A DNA stretch of 26,964 nt from positions 1 to 26,964 of the forward strand of contig JAICPP010000009.1 in assembly GCA_025929805.1 (NCBI GenBank), in the 5' to 3' direction. Below the pieces are notes generated by a model. The model saw only the letters and a program-made list of their open reading frames with translations, searched no databases and was not told the DNA's origin. Below are positions 1-8,118 of this stretch, in pieces. The translations under genes were made by a program, and so were the position numbers. The number at the start of each line of letters is the position of its first letter. Within the stretch, counting starts at the first letter, position 1. Source of the stretch: Gemmatimonadales bacterium. GTDB lineage: Bacteria; Gemmatimonadota; Gemmatimonadetes; Gemmatimonadales; GWC2-71-9.

Positions 1-36
1 CACTGACAGTAACGGTTGAGGAGGCCGCGGCGCGCC

Positions 37-633
37 ATGGAGAGCAAAGTCAAGCTTGCAGGGCATCCGGTTCACCCGATGCTCATCGTGTTCCCGCTGG
101 GCTTGTTGGCCACGGCGGTCATCTTTGACATCATCTTCCTGGTCTCGGGCAATTCGCAATGGACTGTCGTAGCCTATTACATGATAGGAGCCGGTATCAT
201 CGGCGGAGTTGCCGCGGCGGTATTCGGATGGCTGGACTGGATTGCCATTCCCAACGGAACCCGGGCCAGGCGCATCGGGCTGTGGCACGGGGCGGGAAAC
301 ATGGTAGTCGTGGGACTGTTCATCCTGAGTTGGGTGCTGAGGCGGGAAGGCCCCGAAGTGCCGCCGACCGGCGCGATAGTGGCGGGCCTGGCGGGTGTGG
401 TGATCGCGCTGGTGACCGCATGGCTGGGTGGGGAACTGGTGGGCCGCCTGGGTGTGGGTGTGGATGAGGGCGCTCACCTGAACTCACCCAGCTCATTATC
501 GGAGCTGCCGGCATCCGCCGGCCTGGCAGGTGGGGCCCGGAGTGCTTCGACTAATAATCACCCTTATACCGGCGGTGAGCGAAGGGCCTCAGTCGCCTCC
601 TCCTACGCGGGAGCCGATCGCCGAGGTCACTAG
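37..633 (+). CDS. DUF2231-type integral membrane protein
   Basis: A 198-residue predicted inner-membrane protein of unknown function. The N-terminus KLAGHPVHPMLIVFPLGLL is typical of the DUF2231 family, whose members have a conserved His-Pro pair before the first membrane helix. About four hydrophobic segments follow in the first 145 residues. I chose the ATG at 37 because AGGAGG lies at 19-24; a TTG at 16 in the same frame would overlap that ribosome site. The last 50 residues or so are polar, Ser/Ala/Gly-rich and look disordered. They overlap the 3' end of the convergent nuclease gene by 45 bases, so this tail may be poorly conserved or the result of a lost stop codon. The family assignment is fairly secure; no biochemical role can be given. 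Confidence 0.75.
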   Translation: MESKVKLAGHPVHPMLIVFPLGLLATAVIFDIIFLVSGNSQWTVVAYYMIGAGIIGGVAAAVFGWLDWIAIPNGTRARRIGLWHGAGNMVVVGLFILSWVLRREGPEVPPTGAIVAGLAGVVIALVTAWLGGELVGRLGVGVDEGAHLNSPSSLSELPASAGLAGGARSASTNNHPYTGGERRASVASSYAGADRRGH

Positions 634-861
634 GACCTCTTTTTCCCCCCGAGTCAATCGTCTGATCTCGCTCTCGCGCCGCAAGGCGCGAGAGCGATCT
701 TCCACCACCTCCCAGTAGACCAGGCTTACCGGCAACCTGGACCGGGTGTACGCGGCCCCGAGCCCCCGGTTGTGCTCCGCCACCCGGCGAACCCGATCGG
801 TGGTGATGCCGGTGTAGAGGCTGCCGTCCCCGCAGCGGGCAATGTAGACCGTCCAAGGCAT
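589..861 (-). CDS. GIY-YIG nuclease superfamily protein (UPF0213-like)
   Basis: A 90-residue single-domain protein. VYIARCGDGSLYTGITTD near the N-terminus is the GIY-YIG core (Tyr5 and the YTG triplet), followed by RVRRVAEHN, with the conserved Arg on the second helix, and an ESEIRRLTRGEKEVLV C-terminus. This is the size and pattern of the small YhbQ/UPF0213 group, which are stand-alone GIY-YIG domains thought to act on DNA; the cellular role is not settled. The ATG at 861 places the first beta strand at the extreme N-terminus as is usual for the group; the ribosome site is weak (AGG directly upstream). It is transcribed toward the DUF2231 gene and away from the pilS-like gene, so it is probably monocistronic. 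Confidence 0.85.
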   Translation of the reverse strand: MPWTVYIARCGDGSLYTGITTDRVRRVAEHNRGLGAAYTRSRLPVSLVYWEVVEDRSRALRRESEIRRLTRGEKEVLVTSAIGSRVGGGD

Positions 862-944
862 CCTAAATCATAAGGGCACTACCGCATAGGCGGTCGCCCT
901 CTCTATCTTCGGCTGTCCCCCAGACCCACCCCGATTGAGGTACG

Positions 945-2645
945 ATGGAACCTTCCGCTCCGTCCGGGCGGGCCGCAGTCCCTACGGTGCCTGACCGGCG
1001 CCGGCCAGGCAAAAACACACTCCCCGATCAGCGCACACTTCTGACCTGGCTCTTTGGCGGCCGCCTGGTCCTCGCGACCGGGGTGCTGCTGGGCGCCGGC
1101 CTGGTCTGGACCGAACGGCCGCAGGAATCGTTCATCGTGAGCATTGCGGTGGTGTTTGCCCTCATGTTCACGCTGTACGGGGCCGGAACGGTGTTCCTCC
1201 TGCGTCGCGCACCGACCAACGCCTTCTTCTTTATTCAGGCGCTGGTGGACCTGGGACTGGTCACCACCATCCTCCACTTTGCCGGCCAGCCTCAATCGGC
1301 CTTTCCCGCGCTGTATGTGCTGGTCGTGGCCGCCTACTCGCTGCTGCTGCCTCCGGCGTGGGTGGCGGTGACCGCCATTCTGGCCTCTGCGCTGTTTCTG
1401 GGAGATACGGTATGGAGTCACGGCGCCAGCCTGGATACTGCCTCCTGGGCCCAGATCGTGGTCTTCAATCTGGTGTTCGCGATCGTAGCGGTGCTGGGCC
1501 ACCGGCTGCGTGAGGCAGGCATGGAGCAGGCGACCCTGGCCACCGAGCTTCAAAGAGTGAGGCTGGAAGCCGATGATATCCTGAGGAACATCCGTTCCGG
1601 GGTGCTCACGGTCGACGGCTTCGGCCGGCTGGCGTTCATCAATCCGACGGCGGAGCGGCTGCTCGATCTGGATGGTGAGGCGCTGATCGGGTTGCCGGTG
1701 CTCGATCAATTAAAGAGCCGCTCATCCGAGCTCTGGGCCGCGGCGGTTGCCGGGATCCGTAACGGGCGAAAGATCAGCCGGGGTGAGGGGATGGTGGTGC
1801 AGGGGGCGGGTAGGATGTTTCCGATCGGGCTCAGCACCACGACGTTTCGCCAGGAAGCTCAGGATGCCCCCTCGGTGACGGCCATCTTTACCGACATCTC
1901 GGACCTCAAGGAAGTGCAGGAGCTGCACATGAGAGCGGAACGCCTGGAGGCCGTCGCCGAGCTGAGCGCCTCCCTGGCGCACGAGATCCGAAACCCGCTC
2001 GCCTCGATCCGAAGCTCGGTGGAACAGCTTGCCCGTTCCAAGCATGCCGACGACGACGAGCGGTTCCTCTCAGGCCTCATCGTTCGGGAGAGCGACCGGC
2101 TGAGCCGGCTGCTCAGTGAGTTCCTCGATTTTGCGCGGGTGCGGGCCACCCACTTCGCGCCCCTCGATCTCCACTCGGTGGTCGTCGCGGTGGTACGGCT
2201 GATTCGGGCGCACCCGGACTGCCGCCCGGATGCCGTCATCACGGTCGAAGGCGAGCATACCCTGCTGGAGGGAGACGAGGATCTGCTTCACCGGGTGGTG
2301 GCAAATCTGGTCCTGAATGCCGTGCAGGCCGCCCGAGGCCCGATTCGAATCACCGTGACGGTAGCGGCGGCACAGGCCTCTGAGATTCCGCATGGGACCG
2401 ATCTGGAGCATGCCGTACGGCTTCAGGTCCGCGACAACGGCCCCGGCATCCCCGAGGAGGTACGCGAGCGGCTCTTTCAGCCGTTCGTGTCCGGCCGGTC
2501 TGGCGGTAGTGGCTTGGGACTGGCCATCGTTCAGCGCGCCGTCGAGGCGCACCGCGGCCTCGTGCTGGTCGACTCCGGACCCGGCTCCGGTACCACATTC
2601 ACTATTTTCTTGCCCGCCAAGATGGTTGCGGAGGATGCTGCATGA
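945..2645 (+). CDS. pilS: PilS-like membrane sensor histidine kinase
   Basis: A 566-residue sensor kinase likely controlling pilin transcription through the downstream PilR. After a polar N-terminus there are about six membrane helices (roughly residues 30-190) without a large periplasmic domain, as in PilS. A PAS-like domain follows (about 205-325, DDILRNIRSGVLTVDG onward), then the HisKA box SLAHEIRNPLASIRSS with phospho-acceptor His346, and a C-terminal HATPase with N box (VVANLVLNAVQAA), G1 (DNGPGIPEE) and G2 (GGSGLGLAIV). GAGG at 937-940 precedes the ATG. Its stop overlaps the next start by four bases (ATGA), so it is translationally coupled to the activator. The name PilS rests on domain order and on the adjacent pilin genes; a generic NtrB-type kinase is the alternative. 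Confidence 0.85.
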   Translation: MEPSAPSGRAAVPTVPDRRRPGKNTLPDQRTLLTWLFGGRLVLATGVLLGAGLVWTERPQESFIVSIAVVFALMFTLYGAGTVFLLRRAPTNAFFFIQALVDLGLVTTILHFAGQPQSAFPALYVLVVAAYSLLLPPAWVAVTAILASALFLGDTVWSHGASLDTASWAQIVVFNLVFAIVAVLGHRLREAGMEQATLATELQRVRLEADDILRNIRSGVLTVDGFGRLAFINPTAERLLDLDGEALIGLPVLDQLKSRSSELWAAAVAGIRNGRKISRGEGMVVQGAGRMFPIGLSTTTFRQEAQDAPSVTAIFTDISDLKEVQELHMRAERLEAVAELSASLAHEIRNPLASIRSSVEQLARSKHADDDERFLSGLIVRESDRLSRLLSEFLDFARVRATHFAPLDLHSVVVAVVRLIRAHPDCRPDAVITVEGEHTLLEGDEDLLHRVVANLVLNAVQAARGPIRITVTVAAAQASEIPHGTDLEHAVRLQVRDNGPGIPEEVRERLFQPFVSGRSGGSGLGLAIVQRAVEAHRGLVLVDSGPGSGTTFTIFLPAKMVAEDAA

Positions 2646-4021
2646 GCTATAAGCCGTCGGTGCTGGTCGTCGATGACGAGTCGGGGATTCTCGACACCCT
2701 GAGAATCCTGCTCCGGAACGAAGGGTTCGAGGTTGCCACGGCCCAGGGCGGGAAGGCGGGCCTGGAGCAGATTCGGTCGGGTGCCCACGACATCATTCTC
2801 TCCGACGTGCGCATGCCGCAGGTGTCCGGGCTCGACATCCTCACCGCCGCCCGGGAGCAGGACCCGATGACGCCGGTGATCTTGATGACGGCCCAGGCCT
2901 CCTTGCAAAGCGCCATCAGCGCGGTGAACTCGGGCGCCTTCTACTATATCCAGAAGCCCTTCTCCAACGATGAGCTGGTCGCCATTCTCCGGCGGGCCTG
3001 CGAGTACCGGGCGGTCAAGGTCGAGAACACCCAGCTCAAGCAGGAGATTCGCCGGCGCGACAAGACCACCATCGCCCGCCCCATCGGCAAGTCCAAGCGT
3101 TTCCTCGATGTGCTCAAGTTGGCCGAGCACGTCTCACCGACCGATTCCACGGTGTTGATCCAGGGAGAGAGCGGCACCGGAAAGGAAGTGATCGCGCGCT
3201 ACATCCATAATCTGTCGAGCCGGAGCGACGGTCCGTTCCTCTCCATCAACTGCGGCGCCTTGCCCGAGAACCTGTTGGAGAGCGAGCTCTTTGGACACGT
3301 GAAGGGCTCGTTCACCGGAGCCGTGCGTGACAAGCAGGGCCTCTTTGCCGCTGCCCGCGGGGGCAGCTTCTTCCTGGACGAGGTCGGCGAGATGCCCGCT
3401 TCACTTCAGGTCAAGCTGCTCCGGGTGCTCCAGGAGCGTGAGGCCATCCCGGTGGGCGCCACGGAAGCCATACCGGTCGACGTTCGAATCATCGCGGCTA
3501 CCAACCGGGAGTTGGAGGAAGAAATCCGGCGGGGCAACTTCCGCTCGGACCTGTTCTACCGGCTCAACGTCATAGCCCTCAACCTGCCGCCGCTCCGGGA
3601 GCGGCGGGACGACCTCCTGTTGCTGATCGAGGCGCTGTTGCAGAACCTGGCCTCGGAGACCGGGACCGAGCCCAAGGCGTTGGCCGCGGAGGCGCTGGAC
3701 GCGGTCATGGTGTATGAGTGGCCAGGGAACGTGCGTGAACTGGAGAATGCGCTGGAGCACGCTGTGGTGCTCACTCGCGGCAGCCTGATCGAGGCGGCCT
3801 CCCTGCCTGAACGGATCACCAAACGGCGGAAGGAGCCGCTCGTCGCCGAGCGTTCCTATCGCAATCCCACCCTCGAAGTCATCGAGCGGGCATACATCAT
3901 GTGGGTGCTGCAGGCCGAGGGGGGCAACAAGACCCGTGCGGCTGAGGTGCTCGGGATCGATCCTTCTACCCTGTATCGCAAGCTCAGCCGCTACGAGGAG
4001 CAGGTGGAGGTCAAAGTCTAA
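2642..4021 (+). CDS. pilR: PilR-like sigma-54-dependent response regulator
   Basis: A 459-residue NtrC-family activator. The receiver domain (1-120) has acidic pair Asp11-Asp12, phospho-acceptor Asp55 (LSDVRMP) and Lys105. The AAA+ domain has Walker A GESGTGKE (175-182), a sigma-54 contact loop reading GSFTGA (222-227) instead of the usual GAFTGA, and Walker B FFLDEVGE. A Fis-type helix-turn-helix ends the protein (GGNKTRAAEVLGIDPSTLYRKL). This is the complete set for phosphorylation-controlled activation of sigma-54 promoters, and two such promoters lie downstream at 7492 and 13004. It overlaps the kinase gene by four bases. Its TAA stop abuts the stop codon of the convergent membrane protein gene, with no intergenic space. 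Confidence 0.88.
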   Translation: MSYKPSVLVVDDESGILDTLRILLRNEGFEVATAQGGKAGLEQIRSGAHDIILSDVRMPQVSGLDILTAAREQDPMTPVILMTAQASLQSAISAVNSGAFYYIQKPFSNDELVAILRRACEYRAVKVENTQLKQEIRRRDKTTIARPIGKSKRFLDVLKLAEHVSPTDSTVLIQGESGTGKEVIARYIHNLSSRSDGPFLSINCGALPENLLESELFGHVKGSFTGAVRDKQGLFAAARGGSFFLDEVGEMPASLQVKLLRVLQEREAIPVGATEAIPVDVRIIAATNRELEEEIRRGNFRSDLFYRLNVIALNLPPLRERRDDLLLLIEALLQNLASETGTEPKALAAEALDAVMVYEWPGNVRELENALEHAVVLTRGSLIEAASLPERITKRRKEPLVAERSYRNPTLEVIERAYIMWVLQAEGGNKTRAAEVLGIDPSTLYRKLSRYEEQVEVKV

Positions 4022-7000
4022 CTACTGCTTGAGTGCGACCGGCCGCACTCGTTCCGCCGCCTTGACGTAGGCCGTCAGGAGCTGAGATCTGAGGTCGGTT
4101 GGTGCTCGCCGGCTGAAACGGGCAAGCGAGTCGAGCGCCTGCCGCGCGCCGGCCGTGTCCCGCAAGTGCAGCTTGGCAATCACCAGCCCATCACGCAGCT
4201 CGTCCGCCGGAATCACGCGACCTTTGGTGGACAGTGGAATCAGCCGCTCGGCGGCCGCGGCGGCTTCCACGAAGTTCCAGCTCGCGATGCCTCGCCGGAA
4301 CGCAATCGCATCTCGCACCGCGGTCGGTGCGTTATGCCGTTCCATGTACCGGCTCAGGTAGCGGTGGAACTCCTGATCGATCGTTCCCGCGGTACCCCCA
4401 TTTCTCATCCGATCCATTGCATGCGCCTGCTGCAGCCAGAGCTCCCAGTCGCTGGGCGGCTGATCCGAGGCTGCCATGACTTGCCACTGGCGCCATTGGA
4501 AGACCGCCTGGGTGCTGACGTGGGTGATCGCGGTGTCATTCACCTGAATTCCGGTCCTGGACCGGAGCAGCGCGCCGGTCGCCCGGGCCACTACCCTGGG
4601 GTTCTCCGGCAGCGCCGCGACGGAGTGATCGCCGGGACCCAGGCGAGTCCCCCGCATCGCGGCCAGCAGGTTGAACCAGTCTGCGGATAGGGCGGGGAAT
4701 CCCAGCGCGTGGTCGCGGCGGAACCGGCGCCGCTCGGCAAACAGATCGAGTACCGGATAAAAATCGGAGTTTGGCTGGCCGAAGGTATCGAGGAGGGGCG
4801 TCAGCTCGGTCCGGCCCGCGACGTGGAGCGCATCCAGCACCGCCGGCGTCAGCGGAAGAAAACGGCAGAGATCGCGCTGAAGCCCTGGGTAACGGAACAC
4901 CGACCAGTCGGGGGGTGGCAGCGCCGCCTGGTTGCTCGCGACGATGAGCAGGTCACCTCCCGGTACCAGATAGACCTCGTACGAGCGGAAGTTCTGGTGC
5001 AGCGCCGCCAGGACGCTCAGCACCAGGCGGTCGTCCAGCTCATAGACGTGCAGCCACTGGCCGAACACGCCCTTTTCGCTCAGGTAACCGCTGATTCGGG
5101 AGTAGAACTCGGTGGTGAACAGGCCCGATACACCGCTCACCCAGGGATTCGAGGGCTCCGAGATGATGAGGTCGTATCGCTGCTGCTCGGAGGCGAAGTA
5201 GGACTTCGCGTCATCAATAACTATTCTCGACCGCGGGTCATCGAACACCCGCCGGTTGGCGGGATAAAACAGGCGGGATCCCGCGATCATCTGCGGCTCG
5301 ATCTCCAGGGTCACCAACTGTTTCAGATGAGGATTCGCCAGCAGGAGGTGGGAGGACATGCCCGACCCCTGGCCGATCATCGCGGCAGTCTGCGCCCCCG
5401 GCGCGTGGGCCAGCGCCACGAGGGGCGAGAGTGTCTGGGTTGCCGGATCTCCGGTCATCGGCACTAGCGATCCGGCCGAGTCGCAGGATTGAAACCAGAC
5501 CACCGGCAGCGAAGCATCCGGCTTGCCGTTGGTTGCTAGGGAGAGCGCGCCCGACGCCTTAGCCTTTGCCACCGTGACCGTGGCGGTTCGGCCGTCGCGG
5601 TAGAACACGATGTCTCTCTCCTCCGCCGGGAGCACCACACCCGTACGGTAGACTCCGCTCGCCAGGGTGTTGGTGTCGAGCCGGGTTCGGATGGCCAGCC
5701 CCACGACGACGACGCCGGCCGCCAGCGTGGCTCCCAGGGCGAGTCGCCGGGCCGGCCGCATGGCCGCTCGGGAGCGGGAGATGAGCAGCGCCCCGATAGC
5801 CATGTCTATGCCGGCCCCGAGGATGAGCATCGGCTTGAGGCCAACCAGTGGAAGCAGGATCAGTCCTCCGACCACCACCCCGACAATCGAGCCCAGCGTG
5901 TTCCAGGCATATACCGATCCGATCGCTCGTTCACCCGACCCACCGGCAATCAGGATCCGGGTGATGAGCGGGAGCGTCATCCCGGCACAGAAGGTGGCCG
6001 GAAACATGATGGCCAGGCAGAGCGCGTAGCGCGCGAGTGTGAAGCCGGTATAGCCCGCGTCGTTTCTGGCGAACGTGGTCAGGAGCGACGCGATCCAGCC
6101 GAAGGACGACACATATAATGGAAGCGTTGCCAGGGCCAGCAGGCCCATCACCCACTGCACCACCCCCAGCGTTCTCAGCGGGTCCGGTAGCCGATCCGCC
6201 CGGGCTCTGATCCACCACGCGCCCACTGCCAGACCGAAGATGAAGGCCGACAACATCAGCTCGAAGGAGTGGGTGGCACTGCCGAGCACCAGCGACAGCA
6301 TCCGAATCCAGTCGATCTCATAGATGAAGGATGCGACGGCGGTACCAAAGCTGGTGAACAGCAGAAGCCGTTCTAACCCTGGCTTCAGCGTACCCGTAGG
6401 CATGGCCGGGCCGCTCGAGCCTGTTCTGCTGCTTGAGCTAATGGTGCCGGCGGTCCGCTTCCGAGCAGCAGCCATGAGGCAGATCGTGGCCGCGGCGACT
6501 ACCAGGTTGATCATGGCCGCGGCGAGAATAGTCCCGGGCAGTCCCGCCAATTCGACCAGATAGAAGCCCGCAATCAGCACACCTACCGCGGCGCCGAGGC
6601 TGTTCGAGAAATACAGGATCGCGAGCTTACGGCCCGGACGTACCGGCTGCAGCCTCAGCACCCCCGCGCTCATGAGCGGGAAGGTCGCGCCCAGCAAGAC
6701 CGACTGAGGAAGGATCAGCGCGGCGGCGATACTCCACTTGGCGGCGATCAACGCGCCGGACCCAGCGAGTGGCGGGTACACGGTGTGGTAGGCCCATCCA
6801 GTGATGGCCTGAAACGCATCGTGGAAGACCAGTCCGATGCACCCGACCACCAATTCGATCGCCACGTAACCGGAGAGCGGCTCCTTCAGCCGGGCTGACC
6901 AACGGCTCACCGCCATGGCGCCAGCCGACATCCCGCCCAGGAAGATGACCAGCACGATGATCTGGGCGTATGCATCGTGGCCGACGAAGAGACCCAGATA

Positions 7001-7075
7001 TCGTGTCCAGGTCGACTCGTAGATCAGACCAGCCGCGCCAGAGAGCACAAACAGGAAGTAGAGAGCCCTGATCAT
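4022..7075 (-). CDS. Membrane protein with spermidine-synthase-like domain
   Basis: A 1,017-residue protein with about a dozen membrane helices in residues 1-465, a Rossmann-type domain at about 560-720 and a helical C-terminal tail. The membrane part is two related halves, each opening with a similar motif (SGAAGLIYESTWTR at 12-25; ASFIYEIDWIR at 248-258). The soluble domain has the nucleotide-binding glycine loop MIGQGSGMSSHLL, an acidic LEIEP strand end and IDDAKSYF, as in spermidine synthases and SAM-dependent enzymes. At the place of the catalytic Asp it reads SEPSNPW, so aminopropyl transfer is doubtful. Proteins of this architecture are common in environmental bacteria and have no established reaction. 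I start it at the ATG at 7075, where hydrophobic sequence begins; the frame stays open to 7360, but that stretch is low-complexity and carries no clear ribosome site. Confidence 0.75.
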   Translation of the reverse strand: MIRALYFLFVLSGAAGLIYESTWTRYLGLFVGHDAYAQIIVLVIFLGGMSAGAMAVSRWSARLKEPLSGYVAIELVVGCIGLVFHDAFQAITGWAYHTVYPPLAGSGALIAAKWSIAAALILPQSVLLGATFPLMSAGVLRLQPVRPGRKLAILYFSNSLGAAVGVLIAGFYLVELAGLPGTILAAAMINLVVAAATICLMAAARKRTAGTISSSSRTGSSGPAMPTGTLKPGLERLLLFTSFGTAVASFIYEIDWIRMLSLVLGSATHSFELMLSAFIFGLAVGAWWIRARADRLPDPLRTLGVVQWVMGLLALATLPLYVSSFGWIASLLTTFARNDAGYTGFTLARYALCLAIMFPATFCAGMTLPLITRILIAGGSGERAIGSVYAWNTLGSIVGVVVGGLILLPLVGLKPMLILGAGIDMAIGALLISRSRAAMRPARRLALGATLAAGVVVVGLAIRTRLDTNTLASGVYRTGVVLPAEERDIVFYRDGRTATVTVAKAKASGALSLATNGKPDASLPVVWFQSCDSAGSLVPMTGDPATQTLSPLVALAHAPGAQTAAMIGQGSGMSSHLLLANPHLKQLVTLEIEPQMIAGSRLFYPANRRVFDDPRSRIVIDDAKSYFASEQQRYDLIISEPSNPWVSGVSGLFTTEFYSRISGYLSEKGVFGQWLHVYELDDRLVLSVLAALHQNFRSYEVYLVPGGDLLIVASNQAALPPPDWSVFRYPGLQRDLCRFLPLTPAVLDALHVAGRTELTPLLDTFGQPNSDFYPVLDLFAERRRFRRDHALGFPALSADWFNLLAAMRGTRLGPGDHSVAALPENPRVVARATGALLRSRTGIQVNDTAITHVSTQAVFQWRQWQVMAASDQPPSDWELWLQQAHAMDRMRNGGTAGTIDQEFHRYLSRYMERHNAPTAVRDAIAFRRGIASWNFVEAAAAAERLIPLSTKGRVIPADELRDGLVIAKLHLRDTAGARQALDSLARFSRRAPTDLRSQLLTAYVKAAERVRPVALKQ

Positions 7076-7389
7076 CGAGGAGATCCGAGGGTTGAGGATG
7101 GCCGTTAGGAGGTGTTGGCCCTGCGGCGGGGGCAAGAACCGTGCAACCTTTGGCACTCCCGGGTGCGATGTCGTTAGGTCGATACTGGGGAGAGAGTTGA
7201 AGCTGGTCCGACCGTTCGCCGGACGGCTCGCACGCCTGCCGCTATTGGCGAGCGTCAGGGCATTTGTCCGGCGCTGCAGCTGGTTGCAATGACGATCGGG
7301 TGAAGACTTCGGCAAAGGCTTGCGGTGAAAGGATGTCGCTGAAGAAACCGATAACCTCAACTTCCAACCGCCCCGCCCAGGTGGGCTCT

Positions 7390-7427
7390 TGCAGAATCCG
7401 CTTCCCGAGAGCTTGGCGGGTTTTGCA
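7390..7427. promoter_or_regulatory. Dyad upstream of the pilA sigma-54 promoter, possible activator site
   Basis: Arms TGCAGAATCCGC (7390-7401) and GCGGGTTTTGCA (7416-7427) are inverted, with two non-identical positions that both become G-U pairs in RNA, around a 14-base centre. A further TGCAA lies at 7436-7440. The dyad is roughly 90-130 bases upstream of the predicted start, the usual distance for a PilR/NtrC-type enhancer site. It could instead be an RNA hairpin. No binding evidence exists beyond position and symmetry. Confidence 0.35.
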
Positions 7428-7491
7428 TTCGGGGGTGCAACCGGTGGTTAACTCTCTGCGAGAACAATGGTTGAAATAAGCAGTTGGGGGG

Positions 7492-7507
7492 TGGCATCAC
7501 TGTTGCC
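7492..7507 (+). promoter_or_regulatory. Sigma-54 promoter of pilA
   Basis: TGGCAT-N5-TTGCC matches the -24/-12 consensus (TGGCAC-N5-TTGCW) with exact spacing between the GG and GC pairs. The predicted start is near 7518, giving a leader of about 64 bases to the pilA ATG at 7582. pilA promoters in several bacteria depend on sigma-54 and PilR, and a pilR-like gene lies nearby. Confidence 0.85.
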
Positions 7508-7581
7508 TTACCGGGGGCCAGTCACACCGCTTCTCGCAGGACTGACATGTACGATGGTCGGGCCACTCAACTGGAGGAAGT

Positions 7582-8031
7582 ATGAGCAATCGTAAGGGCT
7601 TTACGCTGATCGAGCTGTTGATCGTGGTCGTGATCATCGGCATTCTGGCCGCGATCGCGATCCCGAAGTTCGCCAACACGAAGGAGAAGGCGGTCGTGGC
7701 TTCGATGAAGTCCGACCTGCGTAACCTGGTCACTGCCCAGGAAGCCTTCTTCTCGGACAACCAGGACTATGCGGGTGGTACCTACAAGGGCGACGGTACC
7801 GTCTACATCCAGAAGAACGGTCTCGCTGGTGCTGGTTTGCTCGCCTTCACGCCTAGCGCCAACACCACCGTGGTGGTTGGCTACGTAGACGCGGCCGGCT
7901 GGAAGGCCACGGCTACCAACCCGGCCGTGCCGGCGACCAGCGTCCCGAACACCTGCGGCGTGTACGTAGGTGTCGCGGGCAATGCGCCGAACGCTGCGGT
8001 TAAAGCCGAAGGCGCCCCGGCCTGCTGGTAA
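7582..8031 (+). CDS. pilA: Type IV major pilin, first copy
   Basis: A 149-residue prepilin. The short leader MSNRKG ends in the Gly cleaved by prepilin peptidase; mature Phe1 and Glu5 follow in FTLIELLIVVVIIGILAAIA, the hydrophobic helix that packs in the pilus core. The globular part has two Cys in the last 20 residues (TCGVYVG and PACW), consistent with a C-terminal disulfide-bonded loop. GGAGG at 7573-7577 is well placed before the ATG. A sigma-54 promoter lies upstream and a strong terminator follows, so this pilin is likely made at a high level as its own transcript. Calling it the major pilin is an inference from promoter strength and position; the second copy downstream is a paralogue. 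Confidence 0.9.
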   Translation: MSNRKGFTLIELLIVVVIIGILAAIAIPKFANTKEKAVVASMKSDLRNLVTAQEAFFSDNQDYAGGTYKGDGTVYIQKNGLAGAGLLAFTPSANTTVVVGYVDAAGWKATATNPAVPATSVPNTCGVYVGVAGNAPNAAVKAEGAPACW

Positions 8032-8053
8032 GCAGCATCGGGTAGTCAGCAAG

Positions 8054-8086
8054 AAGGGCGGTGCCCGATTGGTCGCCGCCCTTTTT
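8054..8086 (+). terminator. Rho-independent terminator after pilA
   Basis: Stem AAGGGCGG (8054-8061) pairs with CCGCCCTT (8076-8083) and can extend inward by two pairs, leaving a loop of about 10 bases; five T residues follow at 8082-8086. It lies 23 bases after the pilA stop and would cut off or attenuate transcription into the second pilin and the kinase-regulator genes. Confidence 0.85.
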
Positions 8087-8118
8087 GCCTACCAGCTACG
8101 TGGTTGGAGGATACTGTC

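Larger units (their letters stand above)
7076..7581. other. Long intergenic control region between divergent genes
   Basis: This 506-base stretch separates the minus-strand membrane protein from pilA. On the pilA side it holds a sigma-54 promoter (7492-7507), a dyad at 7390-7427 and a motif at 7400-7411 shared with the pilM upstream region. On the other side the membrane-protein frame stays open to 7360, but the translated sequence is low-complexity. A 71-codon plus-strand frame (7264-7479) has no recognisable domain and no good ribosome site. I see no RNA gene or mobile element here. Confidence 0.6.

Noticed and set aside
873..900. Hairpin AGGGC-ACCGC / GCGGT-GCCCT between the nuclease and pilS genes
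   Set aside because: Short, interrupted stem without T tract; no reason to prefer an operator over chance.
4031..4050. GAGTGCG/CGCACTC stem after pilR as a terminator
   Set aside because: Seven pairs, no T tract, and inside the coding end of the opposite gene; kept only as a note on the convergent junction.
7076..7360. N-terminal extension of the spermidine-synthase-like membrane protein (95 extra codons)
   Set aside because: The extension is low-complexity, rich in Arg and Ser, and has no clear ribosome site; the family motif begins right after the ATG at 7075.
7264..7479. 71-codon plus-strand frame upstream of pilA
   Set aside because: No recognisable domain or ribosome site, and it covers the dyad and shared motif expected to be regulatory.
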